A program made the translations under genes and the position numbers. Under the pieces are notes generated by a model. It worked only from the letters and a program-made list of their open reading frames with translations, was not told where the DNA came from and did no database searches. DNA of 64,000 nt from Yeosuana aromativorans (GTDB taxonomy: Bacteria; Bacteroidota; Bacteroidia; Flavobacteriales; Flavobacteriaceae): positions 372,001-436,000 of the forward strand of contig NZ_BMNR01000004.1 in the NCBI RefSeq assembly GCF_014646655.1, in the 5' to 3' direction. Shown here piece by piece: positions 51,973-62,700 of the stretch; positions within the stretch are counted from its first letter, which is position 1, and the number at the start of each line of letters is the position of its first letter.

Positions 51973-53469
51973 TTATTTTTTAATAATACGTTTAACAGTT
52001 TTTAGACCGTTAGTTTCAATGACCATCATATGTATTCCACTTGAAAGATCAGCAACATTAAATTCAATTTGATTATCGATCACTTTCTCCAAAGTTCCAA
52101 GTATGGAGTAAACTCTAACTGAATTTACAGAATTTACTCCACTAATTTTTACAAAATCTTGAGCAGGATTTGGGAAGATTCTAACAAAATTGTTTTTGTA
52201 CATTTCATCACTTAATCCTAAAGTGCCCCCAAACTCAAAAGCTCCAGCATCATTAAAGCCTTCTCTAGCATAACCTCTTTGATCTACAGTTGGAATTGTT
52301 ATTCCGGTAGCAGCAGAGCAAAAATCATCTGCGGCACTACTTTCTGCTATAGCTAAAACTTGAGTACTTCCCCCTTCACTAGTTAAAACACCTGTCAAAC
52401 CGGCAAAAGTGGCTGTTTTACCTTTTAGATTGTTCTTAGCTACATCGTCTAAAAGAGCAGGTGCAGCGTTTAAGCCTCCGAGTATACAGTTTACAACATT
52501 GGTTGTATTAGTATTTGCAAAATTTAATGCTTTTGTATTTACATCATCAGCACTAACAACTATGGAATTATAGGCACTGAAATTTGTTAATGCAGTACCA
52601 GCAAATTGTAATCCAGCTTTAGCTAATGCTGCATGATAATTATTATAAAATGTCGCCTGGACCAAATTTAAAGTAGTATTACCTGTAGATGTATTGCTTG
52701 TTAAAGGGAAGGATGTACAAAAAATAGCACCACCTCCATTACCACCTGAAGCACTGAAGGCAGTGTTATTTGAAACAGTACTATTTTCAATATCAACAGC
52801 TATGGTAAAATCATTTCCAAAACCGTTATTCCCATTAACGTACAAACCACCGCCATTTCTGCCGGAATTACTATCTATCAAGGACTGTTTAATGTTTACG
52901 GCACTATCAACACCTGCTCCATTATTAGGAGCTAGAATAATACCTCCACCATCTAATGTTGAACTGTTATTCTGAATGGTGCATTCTATTATATTGGCAT
53001 TAGTTCCTGCAAGACTCAAACCTCCACCGTTTTTACCTGTATGATTGTCCTTAATAATCAAATTTTTCAGGGTTAAAAGACCCGTTATTTTATCAGCATC
53101 GATACCACCACCATTATCAGTACCAGGAGCATTACCATATCTAATTCCTAAATTTTCAATGGTTATGTTTAAAACCTCAGTAGTTGGTCTGGATAATGAA
53201 ACAACTCTAGTGCCTGAACCGTCTGATAAGGCAGAGGCTGCTGCCTGAATAATATCAATTGTTGGGTCAGTCCCTCTTAAAGTTATGCTTTTAGAAACAG
53301 AAATAGATTCTGTATGAACACCTGTAATTAATATCACATCTCCATCAGTGGAGGCATCTACTGCCTCTTGAATTGTACCATAAGAACTGCCACCTTGAAT
53401 GGTTGCAGTTTGTGCTGAAAGCACAAGGGTAAAAACAGTAAAGAATAAAAAAGTAATTGTTTGTCTCAT
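51973..53469 (-). CDS. secreted beta-helix protein with T9SS sorting domain
   Basis: A 498-residue protein with signal peptide MRQTITFLFFTVFTLVLSAQ. Glycine-rich beta-helix rungs follow (LTLKNLIIKDNHTGKNGGGLSL, STLDGGGIILAPNNG, GGGLYVNGNNG) and an end resembling the choice-of-anchor Q group (DQRGYAREGFNDAGAFEFGG). The final 75 residues are a T9SS type A sorting domain (NNFVRIFPNPAQDFVKISG). Such proteins are cell-surface polysaccharide-binding or lyase-like proteins; no catalytic residues can be named. It lies downstream of the PUL on the same strand, with the small gene between. Confidence 0.85.
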   Translation of the reverse strand: MRQTITFLFFTVFTLVLSAQTATIQGGSSYGTIQEAVDASTDGDVILITGVHTESISVSKSITLRGTDPTIDIIQAAASALSDGSGTRVVSLSRPTTEVLNITIENLGIRYGNAPGTDNGGGIDADKITGLLTLKNLIIKDNHTGKNGGGLSLAGTNANIIECTIQNNSSTLDGGGIILAPNNGAGVDSAVNIKQSLIDSNSGRNGGGLYVNGNNGFGNDFTIAVDIENSTVSNNTAFSASGGNGGGAIFCTSFPLTSNTSTGNTTLNLVQATFYNNYHAALAKAGLQFAGTALTNFSAYNSIVVSADDVNTKALNFANTNTTNVVNCILGGLNAAPALLDDVAKNNLKGKTATFAGLTGVLTSEGGSTQVLAIAESSAADDFCSAATGITIPTVDQRGYAREGFNDAGAFEFGGTLGLSDEMYKNNFVRIFPNPAQDFVKISGVNSVNSVRVYSILGTLEKVIDNQIEFNVADLSSGIHMMVIETNGLKTVKRIIKK

Positions 53470-53485
53470 AATTTTAGTTTTTAAG

Positions 53486-53809
53486 TTATTTATTTTTCGA
53501 CTTATACGCTTTCCATTGTTTTTGACGTTCTACTCCTAAAACCTTTTTAACTTCGTTGTAAACCTTGTTTCCCAACTCTTTAAGCTTTTCCTTTTTCATT
53601 TCTGGATCATCACCAAATTCTTTATTTATAGCTTGATTTTCTTTAAAGCGGTCCAACTGAATTTCGTAAATTGATTTAGACTCTTCTTTGTTCAAGGATA
53701 ATACCTTGGTCATTTCATCAGTAAACTTTTGTGCTTTTTTTTCAAGTTTTTGTTGAGCGCTTACACTAAGCGATAGAAATAGTAGAATTATTGCAAATAC
53801 ATGTTTCAT
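53486..53809 (-). CDS. small secreted helical protein
   Basis: A 107-residue protein starting MKHVFAIILLFLSLSVSAQ (signal peptide). The mature part is helical and highly charged (KKAQKFTDEMTKVLSLNKEESKSIYEIQLDRFKENQAINKEFG by segments), a layout like Spy/CpxP-type or DUF4890 proteins. The frame continues to 53851, but the ATG at 53809 starts the signal peptide. It is transcribed just upstream of the beta-helix gene, 16 bases away. The function is unknown. Confidence 0.72.
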   Translation of the reverse strand: MKHVFAIILLFLSLSVSAQQKLEKKAQKFTDEMTKVLSLNKEESKSIYEIQLDRFKENQAINKEFGDDPEMKKEKLKELGNKVYNEVKKVLGVERQKQWKAYKSKNK

Positions 53810-54003
53810 GGTAATTAAAGTTTTTTGTTTGTATAAATGTAAATGGTTCATAACCGATGAAAGTTTTCAAGCTATCCGAAAAGGTTTAAATACTAACCAC
53901 CCTATGATTTTGGCTATTTTAATAGGATAAATTCAAAAATTTGTTTTGCTTTGACCGTTCTTGATTACATAATTGGTACATACTTATTTTTGCAAGCAGA
54001 CCC

Positions 54004-54852
54004 TTATTCAATTTCAATTATTGGCTCCTTTTTTAAAAATCCAAGCGATTGCAAAAATATATCAGCTTTAGAAACCGTGTCTTTATAATTCTCAAACTTA
54101 TTATAGTTAAAGAAACCATGTTTCCTTCCTTCGTAGAAAAACACGTCACAACGACTACCAACAGTCTGCATGACCTTTTGGAAATATTTAATAGTCTCAA
54201 CAGGAATAAGGTAGTCATCCGTTCCTTGAAAAATCACCGTTGGCGGTGCTCCCTTTTGGATGTTGTGAAGTGGTGAAAATTCTTTGTAAGCCATATCAAT
54301 CCTTGAATATCCCACACCTCCCGGGCCATTATCAATTACGGGATTAAACAGCACGAGGGCATTGGGTTTACAACTCACAGATAAATTATCTGAACCTTCA
54401 TTAAAACCAGATATCATGGCCGTTGCTGCCGCGAGTTGTCCTCCAGCAGACCCGCCAGAAGCAATAATTTTAGATGGATCAATTTGATAGTCATCAGCGC
54501 GTTCCCTAATAAATCGAATGGCCGATTTAGCATCTTTAAGCGATTCAAATGGTGTGGTATGTTGTCTGTTTTTCACCCGATAATCGGCAAGAAAACAGAC
54601 TATGCCTCTTTTTGAAAAATAGGCAGCCTGCGGTTCAAATTGGCTTATTTTTCCCTCGTTCCAACCACCTCCAAAAAAGAAAACCATTGCGGGATATTTT
54701 TTTCCTGCTATCATATTTTCAGGTTTGATAACTTCCATAACCAAAGTTGTTGTATCTACCTGTTTATAAACGATGCTCTCATTTTGAGAAAACAAATTCC
54801 ATGCGGTTAATGATGAAATTATAAGTAGTTTTAAAGAATAGTTTCCATTCAT
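54004..54852 (-). CDS. exported alpha/beta hydrolase, carbohydrate esterase candidate
   Basis: A 282-residue protein with a weak signal peptide (ends near LFSQNE). The hydrolase triad is recognisable: nucleophile Ser135 in ASGGSAGGQLAA, an Asp in GTDDYLIPVE and His in RKHGFFN. The oxyanion-hole segment is FFFGGGWNEG. It resembles BD-FAE/acetylxylan-esterase-like enzymes that remove acyl groups from polysaccharides. It is 34 bases after the sulfatase gene on the same strand, so it probably belongs to the PUL. Confidence 0.83.
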   Translation of the reverse strand: MNGNYSLKLLIISSLTAWNLFSQNESIVYKQVDTTTLVMEVIKPENMIAGKKYPAMVFFFGGGWNEGKISQFEPQAAYFSKRGIVCFLADYRVKNRQHTTPFESLKDAKSAIRFIRERADDYQIDPSKIIASGGSAGGQLAAATAMISGFNEGSDNLSVSCKPNALVLFNPVIDNGPGGVGYSRIDMAYKEFSPLHNIQKGAPPTVIFQGTDDYLIPVETIKYFQKVMQTVGSRCDVFFYEGRKHGFFNYNKFENYKDTVSKADIFLQSLGFLKKEPIIEIE

Positions 54853-54886
54853 GGTAATTTTTTTTTTTATATTTTCGATAGAAGCA

Positions 54887-56221
54887 TTATTGCCATGGAA
54901 TCTTCCCTGAAAGCTGAATATGTTTCATCAACTGTTTCGTTAACTCTTTTTTAAGTTTAGGCTTATCCAGTGGATTTTTTTCTTGCGGATCTTTCTGAAT
55001 GTCAAAAAGTTCATAGACCGTAAATGGTCTATTCTGAACTAATTTATAGTGCCCGTTTGAAATGGCGTAATAAGCTCTTCCTCCAAAAATAAATCCTTCC
55101 CTACGCATCCAGATCATTGTTCTTGATGGATTATCTTTAGATACTGCAAGATCATTTATTATTATGGAGGGTAATTGATCGTCCATTTCGCCTCCAGCCA
55201 TGTGTATAAGCGTTGGATAGAAATCCATTAAAAATAACGGTGCATCACTGATCTTGTTACCTGTTTGATCTGGAAGTTTTACGACACAGGGAACACGGAT
55301 ACCCCCCTCAAACATATCTCCTTTTCCTCCCGAATAAGGTTGATTGCTTGCGCCATAATGAAGTGCTCCGCCATTATCAGAGGTGAAAACAATGATCGTG
55401 TTTTTATCTAATCCGGATAATTTGAGCTCCTCTATAATACGTCCCACATTATAATCAAGGTGTTCAATCAGGGCAATAATTTTTTGCCGCTTCAGTGATA
55501 CCTGGGGTTCTCTTTCCATAACTTTTTTCAACCATGATTCAGGCGGCTGCACGGGATTGTGTGGAGCCGTGTAAGCCAAATAAAGAAAGAATGGTTTATG
55601 TGCTTCTTTTTGTTTTTCAAGATACTCTAGTGTCCAATCGGTAAAAAGATCTGTGGCATGCCCTTGCGGATCTATTTCCTGATCATTTTCGCGCATCCAA
55701 TTAACACCGGCTCTTCTATGTGTATAATAGTCATCCATCATATCTCCTAAAAATCCTTTGAAATAATCAAAACCTCTATCATTGGGGATGTCCGGAGATT
55801 TATAACCTAAATGCCACTTCCCAATTATGGCCGTGTTATAGTGCAGTTTCTTTAGTGATTCAGGTAAAGTAACTAGACTGTCTTTAAGGTTTCCCCAGGT
55901 ATTATCGGGCATATCCCGAATTACACCGGGCACCCCAACCATATCTGGATAATTACCGGTAAGTATAGCTGCACGACTGGGAGAGCAAACCGTACTATTG
56001 GCATAAGCCCTAGTAAATTTAATACCATGGTTTGCTAAGTTATCGATGTTGGGTGTTTTAATATTCTCTGCCCCATAACATCCCAAATCTCCATAACCCA
56101 GATCATCAGCAAGAATAAAAATAATATTTGGTTTATCTTGAGCCCGTATGATTATAAAAAACAAAGAAAAACCGAGTGTAATAATAATTCTTAATCTACT
56201 GGAAGCGATTAGTTTTTTCAT
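54887..56221 (-). CDS. S1-family sulfatase
   Basis: A 444-residue exported sulfatase with an N-terminal hydrophobic signal (residues about 10-27). The formylglycine motif is [11 protein letters not shown], with Cys79 as the modified residue. Metal-binding residues are seen in [15 protein letters not shown] and [12 protein letters not shown]. It hydrolyses sulfate esters, here probably from polysaccharide. The subfamily cannot be assigned. The conversion of Cys to formylglycine needs a maturase not encoded in the window. It lies 31 bases after the second sulfatase gene. Confidence 0.93.
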   Translation of the reverse strand: MKKLIASSRLRIIITLGFSLFFIIIRAQDKPNIIFILADDLGYGDLGCYGAENIKTPNIDNLANHGIKFTRAYANSTVCSPSRAAILTGNYPDMVGVPGVIRDMPDNTWGNLKDSLVTLPESLKKLHYNTAIIGKWHLGYKSPDIPNDRGFDYFKGFLGDMMDDYYTHRRAGVNWMRENDQEIDPQGHATDLFTDWTLEYLEKQKEAHKPFFLYLAYTAPHNPVQPPESWLKKVMEREPQVSLKRQKIIALIEHLDYNVGRIIEELKLSGLDKNTIIVFTSDNGGALHYGASNQPYSGGKGDMFEGGIRVPCVVKLPDQTGNKISDAPLFLMDFYPTLIHMAGGEMDDQLPSIIINDLAVSKDNPSRTMIWMRREGFIFGGRAYYAISNGHYKLVQNRPFTVYELFDIQKDPQEKNPLDKPKLKKELTKQLMKHIQLSGKIPWQ

Positions 56222-56252
56222 TTAAACTCGGTTTTTAAAATAAAGCTATTAT

Positions 56253-58082
56253 TCAATTAAAATTTAAAGCGTCTGATATTGGTAGTTTATAGAAATAATT
56301 CTCTACCGCAACAGGAATATCTTCACCGTAAAACTTAGATGTTTTCACAAGTTTAGGTTTTGCTATTAGCCAATAAGATCCTTTTTTAGATATTTTAAAA
56401 TGATTATTGGTCAAGTTTTTAGCTATTAATTTAGCATCTTGAGGACGTCCTGATTCGGCATAATAAATTTTGTAATCATAAAAATTTTCTGAAGGCCTCC
56501 AACTTAAGCTATTGCCTTTTAATATAGTTTCCAATGGCTTATATTTTTGAAATTTCCATCCAACCAAGGTTTGAAAATACATATCTTGGTAAACCTGTTG
56601 ATACTTTTTATCAAAAATTAAATTGTTCAACTCGTCCGGATCTTCTTTTAGATTATATAATTGGTCAATGATGCCATGCGTATAAATAAATTTATAATCA
56701 CCTTTTCGCATCATTCTTGATGGCACATTTTTGACTTTGGGAAGGAGATTATAGTCTGTCCCTCTAAATTCAGAATATACAACCCGATCCTTTAATTCGG
56801 TTCCGTTTTTCAAAACATCTACCAAAGATATTCCTTGTGCAGTTTCTGGTATTTTTCCATTTATTAATTCTGCTAAAGTGGGCATGATATCTATAAAACT
56901 CACCAAAGAATTATTAATGCTATTTTGCTTAAACAGTTTGGGACATGAAATAATGAATGGCACATTTACAGCATCCTCGTACATACAATGCTTGCCTCGC
57001 AAACCATGCTCAAACAAATGTTCCCCATGATCTGTTGTATAAATAATAATCGTGTTATCATAAAGTCCCTTGTCCTTTAAATGTTGTACAACACGTCCCA
57101 CCATATCATCCATTTCAGTAACACAGGCATGGTAAGCAGCCATAACATGCTTGGCTTTTTCTGGGTCTTTAGGCAAACCAGAATGAACCCAATTTGGAAC
57201 CCAGGGGTATTTTCCTTTGACATACCAGTCGTCATAAGTTTTAGGCAATGTAAAATCCTCTGGATTGTACATGTCCAAATATTTTTGAGTGGTTGTGAAT
57301 GGTGGATGTGGCTTTTCAAATCCAACATACAGAAAGAAATTATTTCCATCCTGAGCCCGTTTATCAATAAATTCAATTGATTTTCTTGCCACTACCATAT
57401 CAAAATTATCTTCATCATTTTTCACCAAAGTAGGTCTGTAAAGTTCATTCAAATCTGAAGATCCTCGTTTGTAAACATCGTTGTATTTTTTGAACTGCCT
57501 GTAACGCATGTAGGTATCTTCACCAACTTCATCTTCATAATGTCCGCCCGGAAAATAGGTGTAGTATCGTACACTGGTTTCATCAAACCCCATAGCATTA
57601 CCGTCCTTATGATCTTCATCAACATTTTTTTGAAGTTCGCCATGAACATGCATTTTACCAGGAGATGCCGTGCTGTAACCTTGTTGTTTAAAAATTTCAG
57701 CTAACGTTATGATACCCTCATGATATCCTGTTTCCCTTAAATAGCCACTACCTATGTTTTTTATACGGTCATCAGGCATAGTTACCGGAGCTTTATGGTA
57801 AATTGCACCATTGGTATAAGGATACATTCCGGTAATCAAAGCTGCTCTTGCCGGGGCACATACAGGTGCTGGTGTATAGCAATTTGTAAAGCGCACTCCT
57901 GTTTTAGCCAGAGCATCAATGTTGGGTGTAATGGCTAAATCGCTTCCATAAGCTCCAACAGCTTCCAATTTATGCTGATCGGATATGATAAAAACAACAT
58001 TGAGTTTTTCTGACTGTGCTATTAATGTTTTTACAAAAAGAAGCCCAATAGATAGTAAAAGCAATTCAAGGTTATATTTCAA
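56253..58082 (-). CDS. S1-family sulfatase with C-terminal extension
   Basis: A 609-residue exported sulfatase with signal peptide up to about residue 22 (KTLIAQS). The formylglycine motif is CAPARAALITG, with Cys75. Metal-site residues lie in FIISDQHKLEAVGAYG and in YTTDHGEHLFEHGL. The last 90 residues, after the sulfatase domain, form an additional beta-rich module (KIYYAESGRPQDAKLIAKNL) resembling a fibronectin III-like fold. It is larger than the neighbouring sulfatase and only distantly related to it, suggesting a different sulfate position. It is 17 bases after susD. Confidence 0.92.
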   Translation of the reverse strand: MKYNLELLLLSIGLLFVKTLIAQSEKLNVVFIISDQHKLEAVGAYGSDLAITPNIDALAKTGVRFTNCYTPAPVCAPARAALITGMYPYTNGAIYHKAPVTMPDDRIKNIGSGYLRETGYHEGIITLAEIFKQQGYSTASPGKMHVHGELQKNVDEDHKDGNAMGFDETSVRYYTYFPGGHYEDEVGEDTYMRYRQFKKYNDVYKRGSSDLNELYRPTLVKNDEDNFDMVVARKSIEFIDKRAQDGNNFFLYVGFEKPHPPFTTTQKYLDMYNPEDFTLPKTYDDWYVKGKYPWVPNWVHSGLPKDPEKAKHVMAAYHACVTEMDDMVGRVVQHLKDKGLYDNTIIIYTTDHGEHLFEHGLRGKHCMYEDAVNVPFIISCPKLFKQNSINNSLVSFIDIMPTLAELINGKIPETAQGISLVDVLKNGTELKDRVVYSEFRGTDYNLLPKVKNVPSRMMRKGDYKFIYTHGIIDQLYNLKEDPDELNNLIFDKKYQQVYQDMYFQTLVGWKFQKYKPLETILKGNSLSWRPSENFYDYKIYYAESGRPQDAKLIAKNLTNNHFKISKKGSYWLIAKPKLVKTSKFYGEDIPVAVENYFYKLPISDALNFN

Positions 58083-58099
58083 AGCATCCTAATTATTTA

Positions 58100-59692
58100 T
58101 TAATCAATATTTTCGTTAGCTGAAGTTTCAATAATAGGAATTGGCCAAGTATAATCTTCTGGTTGTCTTGCTCCAACTGCATTACCATAGGTTGATTTAC
58201 AATATTCATCATATACACCTAGTCTGGTCAAATCGAAAAAACGATGCCCTTCCATGGAAAGTTCAGCTGATCTTTCAGCAAGCAAAGCTTTTCTAAAATC
58301 TGACATTGACATGCTTGTTCCGTCAAAATCAGGCATACCAACTCGTGTGCGTAGAATTGACAAGTCTGCATTTGCAGAACTAGGGTCCTGATCTATTTCA
58401 GCAAGCGCCTCGGCACGCATAAGATAAACATCTGCAAGCCGGATGATGTGCCAATTTTGCTGACTTGTATATTCTGTAGTAGCATCTCTATCTATGTATT
58501 TAGATGTAAAAACCCTAAACAAAACACTTCTTGATTCTCCTGTGGCGGTCACCGTTCTAAGATAGCCGTTACTGTTCGGATTTAATACATAAGTAATTGT
58601 TTGATCTTGAAATTCATGTATTATGGAGTTCTGGAATCTAATATCATATCTATCTGTATTCTTCATTACAAAAGAAGACTGAAAAGCATTTGTACCTCCA
58701 AAACCTCCTCCACTTAAACCAGCATCTTTAGGGCTAAATAAATTGGATAATGCAGTTCCTTGTTCAACTATGGATGAGCCTTGAACTTCAAATAACATTT
58801 CTGGATTATTGCCATTGTTAGCGTCAAAAATCTTTTTCCAATCCTCAAGATTGGAAACCAGTTGGTAGCCGTTTTCGTTTAATGCTAAATCACATTCATT
58901 TTTGCATAATTGGTAATAGGATTCTGGCGTACCTGTTATACCGTTATATCTATCATTGCCAAGATTACCTTCTGAGGCAGTTCTTTTAGATGACGCTATT
59001 TGCAAATACACCTTCGCTAACATGGCATGAGCTGAAGCTTTGGTTACTCTTCCAATATCATTGGTGTAACCATTTCTCGTTTCGTTGAATCCCCAACAAT
59101 TTTCTGAAGCAAATTGAAGATCATTTATTATAACATTATAAATATCTTCAATTGGTGATATTGGCAAGCCTCCTTCTCCAGGTTTAACTGGTTCAGTTCT
59201 AAGAGGCACCTCTCCAAAACATCTTACAAGGTTAAAGTAATTTAGTGCCCTTAAAAAACGTGCCTCTCCTAAAATACGTGATTTCAATTGCTCATCCATA
59301 TTTGTAATCCCTGGTACTCTAGCAATAACATTATTGGCATCTTTAATACCAACATAAATTTCTATCCACATATTTGGTAAATTTTGATTTGTTGAGGTTA
59401 TATTTCCCGTCCTAAAATCAGCATGTTTACCAGCATTTGGAATTCCTTGGTCTGAAGCAGCAAAAAGATTGGATAAAAATTGTTGTCTGTAATATCCATT
59501 ACCATTTTTTAAATCAGCATAAACAGCAGTAAGTGCCGCTAAAGCATCGCCCTCATTTTGGTAGAAAAACTCGGTACCAATTTGATTAAGCGGTTTTTCA
59601 ACAAGTAGGCTATCACAACTTACAAAAGCTGTTATAAAGCAAATTGCAATCCAACGCATCCATTTTATATTTTTTATAAGGTTTGTTTTCAT
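58100..59692 (-). CDS. SusD/RagB family nutrient-binding lipoprotein
   Basis: A 530-residue surface glycan-binding lipoprotein with Cys26 (ITAFVSCDSLL) as the lipid site. N-terminal features are EKPLNQIGTEFFYQNEGDALAALTAVYADL; the TPR-like core has NYFNLVRCFGEVPLRTEPV, and the family end is HRFFDLTRLGVYDEY. With SusC it forms the lid of the outer-membrane import pair. It begins 11 bases after the susC stop, as in all such operons. Confidence 0.96.
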   Translation of the reverse strand: MKTNLIKNIKWMRWIAICFITAFVSCDSLLVEKPLNQIGTEFFYQNEGDALAALTAVYADLKNGNGYYRQQFLSNLFAASDQGIPNAGKHADFRTGNITSTNQNLPNMWIEIYVGIKDANNVIARVPGITNMDEQLKSRILGEARFLRALNYFNLVRCFGEVPLRTEPVKPGEGGLPISPIEDIYNVIINDLQFASENCWGFNETRNGYTNDIGRVTKASAHAMLAKVYLQIASSKRTASEGNLGNDRYNGITGTPESYYQLCKNECDLALNENGYQLVSNLEDWKKIFDANNGNNPEMLFEVQGSSIVEQGTALSNLFSPKDAGLSGGGFGGTNAFQSSFVMKNTDRYDIRFQNSIIHEFQDQTITYVLNPNSNGYLRTVTATGESRSVLFRVFTSKYIDRDATTEYTSQQNWHIIRLADVYLMRAEALAEIDQDPSSANADLSILRTRVGMPDFDGTSMSMSDFRKALLAERSAELSMEGHRFFDLTRLGVYDEYCKSTYGNAVGARQPEDYTWPIPIIETSANENID

Positions 59693-59703
59693 GATGTATA
59701 TTT

Positions 59704-62700
59704 TTAATAATTAAATTTTAATCCTATTGAGTAAGTTCTTGTGCCAGGATATCCTCCAAAATCAACACCTCTTCTTTGAGGATCCTTGTTGAAAGTTTGA
59801 ACTTCTGGATCATAACCTGGGTACTTAGTCCAAGTCACTAGATTTTGAGCCGAACCATATAACCGTAAACTTCTACTGTTTTTAAAATTAACTGTATAAC
59901 CAATATTTAGGTTCTTCAATCTAATGTAAGATCCATCAAACACTTGTCTATCTGAAGCAATGGCTCTTTGACCTGGATCTGTCAGTGCTGCTGGATTTCC
60001 AACATTTACCGTGTTCCCTGCAGACGGATCGTATAAGACCTCTCCTGTGCTATAATTAACATTAAGAGGCGCCTTCCATGAATCATTAAAAGCCGATGCC
60101 AAACCGTTGGTGCTTTTTTGGTTGCCCGTTAGTTGCCAAGAATCAACCCAAAAAATATCCCCTCCTTTTTGGCCTGTAAAAAGTATACTTAAATCCCAAT
60201 TGCCCATTCTGAAATTATTGGTAATGGACACATTATAATCTGGGTTTGGGTCACCTATCTGTACATAATCTTCAAAGTTAATTTGTTGGGTCGCTAGAGG
60301 TTGCCCATTGGAATCTAAATCAATATGGTTATTAATATATTTAATTTCACCAGGAGCAGCACTTTCAATACCACTGTTTACTGCTTCATCCCAATCTTGG
60401 TAAATACCATTTGTTTGTGCTCCCCAAAATATTCCAAGAGGTTTTCCTTCCATAAACATAATAGGATTGGTTTGTGAAAAACCTACAGAAGGCCCCAGTT
60501 GGTATTCTAGGTTAGAATTTAATTTTACTAATTTATTCCTGTTTAATGAGAAATTACCGGATACATCCCAGCCGAACTTCTTGGTATCAAAAATGGCTGC
60601 ATTTATACCAATTTCAATACCTTTATTTTCAACTTTTCCAAAATTGTCCACTCTTGACGCAAAACCATTTGATGCGGGCAGTAGCACATTTTGCAACAAA
60701 TCATAGGTTAATTTACGATACGCATCAAAAGTAATGTTGATTTTAGATTGCAGCAATCCAATATCTAAACCAGCGTTAAATTGATCAGTGGTTTCCCAGG
60801 TTAAATCGTCATTAGCTAAATTGGATTCATAATAACCTGTTACTAATTGATTATTAAAATTATATCGAATTGGAGTTAAAAGTGCGAGTGATTGGTACGG
60901 AGCAATTGGATTACTACCTGTTTTACCATAAGACAATCTTAACTTAAGATTTGAAACGGTTTCAGATTTCTTTAAAAATTTCTCTTTGGAAATGGCCCAA
61001 GCTAGTGCAACAGATGGAAAAATGGCACTTTTATTATTTTGAGCAAACTTAGAAGATGCATCTATTCGGGTATTTACATCAACATAATATTTCCCTTTAT
61101 AATTATAACCAACTCTAAAAAGACCTGAAAGCAAACCAAATTCCCTGAATTGTGAAATAGGCACTAAAATATCTGTAGCCGACTCAAATGTGTAAAACGA
61201 TGTTGCATCATTGCCAAAACCATAGGCTTTATTAAACATGCTGCGGATGTTGTTTTTTTCATAGGTCCCTACAAGTATAGCATCAATATGGTGTCCATTA
61301 AAATTATTTCGGTAACGTAAACTGGTTTCAGCATAAATCTTCTTGTTCTCAATAAAAGCCTGTGAGGCTTCCCCATTATTTCGTCTGCCTCTGGTTGTAT
61401 TTGTTGGATAATAACTATCTCTACTACTTTTTTGATAATTAAACGCACCTTTAACAAGACCCGTAAGTTTTGGGGTCAATTTGGCTGTTAAAGACATGTT
61501 TTGAATGAAATTAAATGATTCCTTTCTGTCTTGAACATACTTGGCCAAAGTATATGGATTGGAAAGCACATTTCCTTCATTTAAATCGGCATAAATTTCA
61601 TCATCTTCACCCAAAGACAATAAACTGAAAATAGGTTGAAATTGAAGAGCTTGGGATGTGACACTTTTTTGTAAAAACACCTCACCATTACCAATTGATG
61701 ATGCATTGCCTTTGTTATAAGCAAGATTGGTATTAGAATACAAATCTACTTTTTTATTAAAGGCTTTTTTCATGCTTTTGGTATTAAATGTGACTCTTTT
61801 ATTTCCAGTATTAATAATAACACCTTCAACATCTTGTAATCCTAAGCTGATTAATAAATTTTTGTCTTTATCGCCACCACGATATGAAAGATTGTAAGCA
61901 TTGGAAAAGGCCAGCCTATAAGTCAAATCTTGCCAATTATTGTTCACACCTGTGGTTGTTGGATAAGGTAAATTGAATGTGGCCAATTCTGGATAATTTG
62001 CCTCTGTTATCTGCTGTGTACCATCAAATGGCCCACCTAATCGTGCTGGATTTGTGATGCTTAAATATAACTGATTGATAGCTCTTTGGTTCATATAATT
62101 TTCAAATAGCGGACCATCCATCACATCAAGATTTTTCACAACATCTGTAACGTAACTATCAACGGTCAAGGTCAAACTATCAGTACCGCCATCTTTACCT
62201 CCACTTTTAGTGGTAATCAATATAACACCGTTTGCTCCTCTAGCACCATAAACAGCCGTTGCGGCAGCATCCTTAAGCACTTCCATTTTTTCAATATCAT
62301 TAGGGTTCAAAAAACTCAGTGAGCTTTGTGATTGGCCTGCTCCGCCATTGCCTGCCGCATCAGTTAAGGGATCTATTGGAATACCATCAATTACGTATAA
62401 TGGTTGGGTTCCGCCCAACATTGAATTTGTGCCTCGAACAGAAACAGCAACACCGCCACCGGGTTCAGAACTTTCGCTAACAACTACACCAGCAACTTGT
62501 CCTTGCAACATTTGTTCAATAGAATTGGTTCTGCTTTTTTCAAGTTCTTCTGAATTTACCTGAGAAATGGATCCGGAAAGATCTTTTTTACTGACGTCAA
62601 AATAGCCCACACTCACTACCACTTCATCAAGCTGTGAAATATCTGTTTGAAGATATATCTCCATTGAGGCTTTTGTTACAGTTACAACCTGAGATTTCAT

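Noticed and set aside
57081-57380. 99-codon frames on both strands inside the sulfatase gene
   Set aside because: They overlap the catalytic domain of a complete sulfatase and have no family pattern.
60467-60734. Plus-strand frames inside susC
   Set aside because: Shadows of the long transporter gene, with no independent coding signs.
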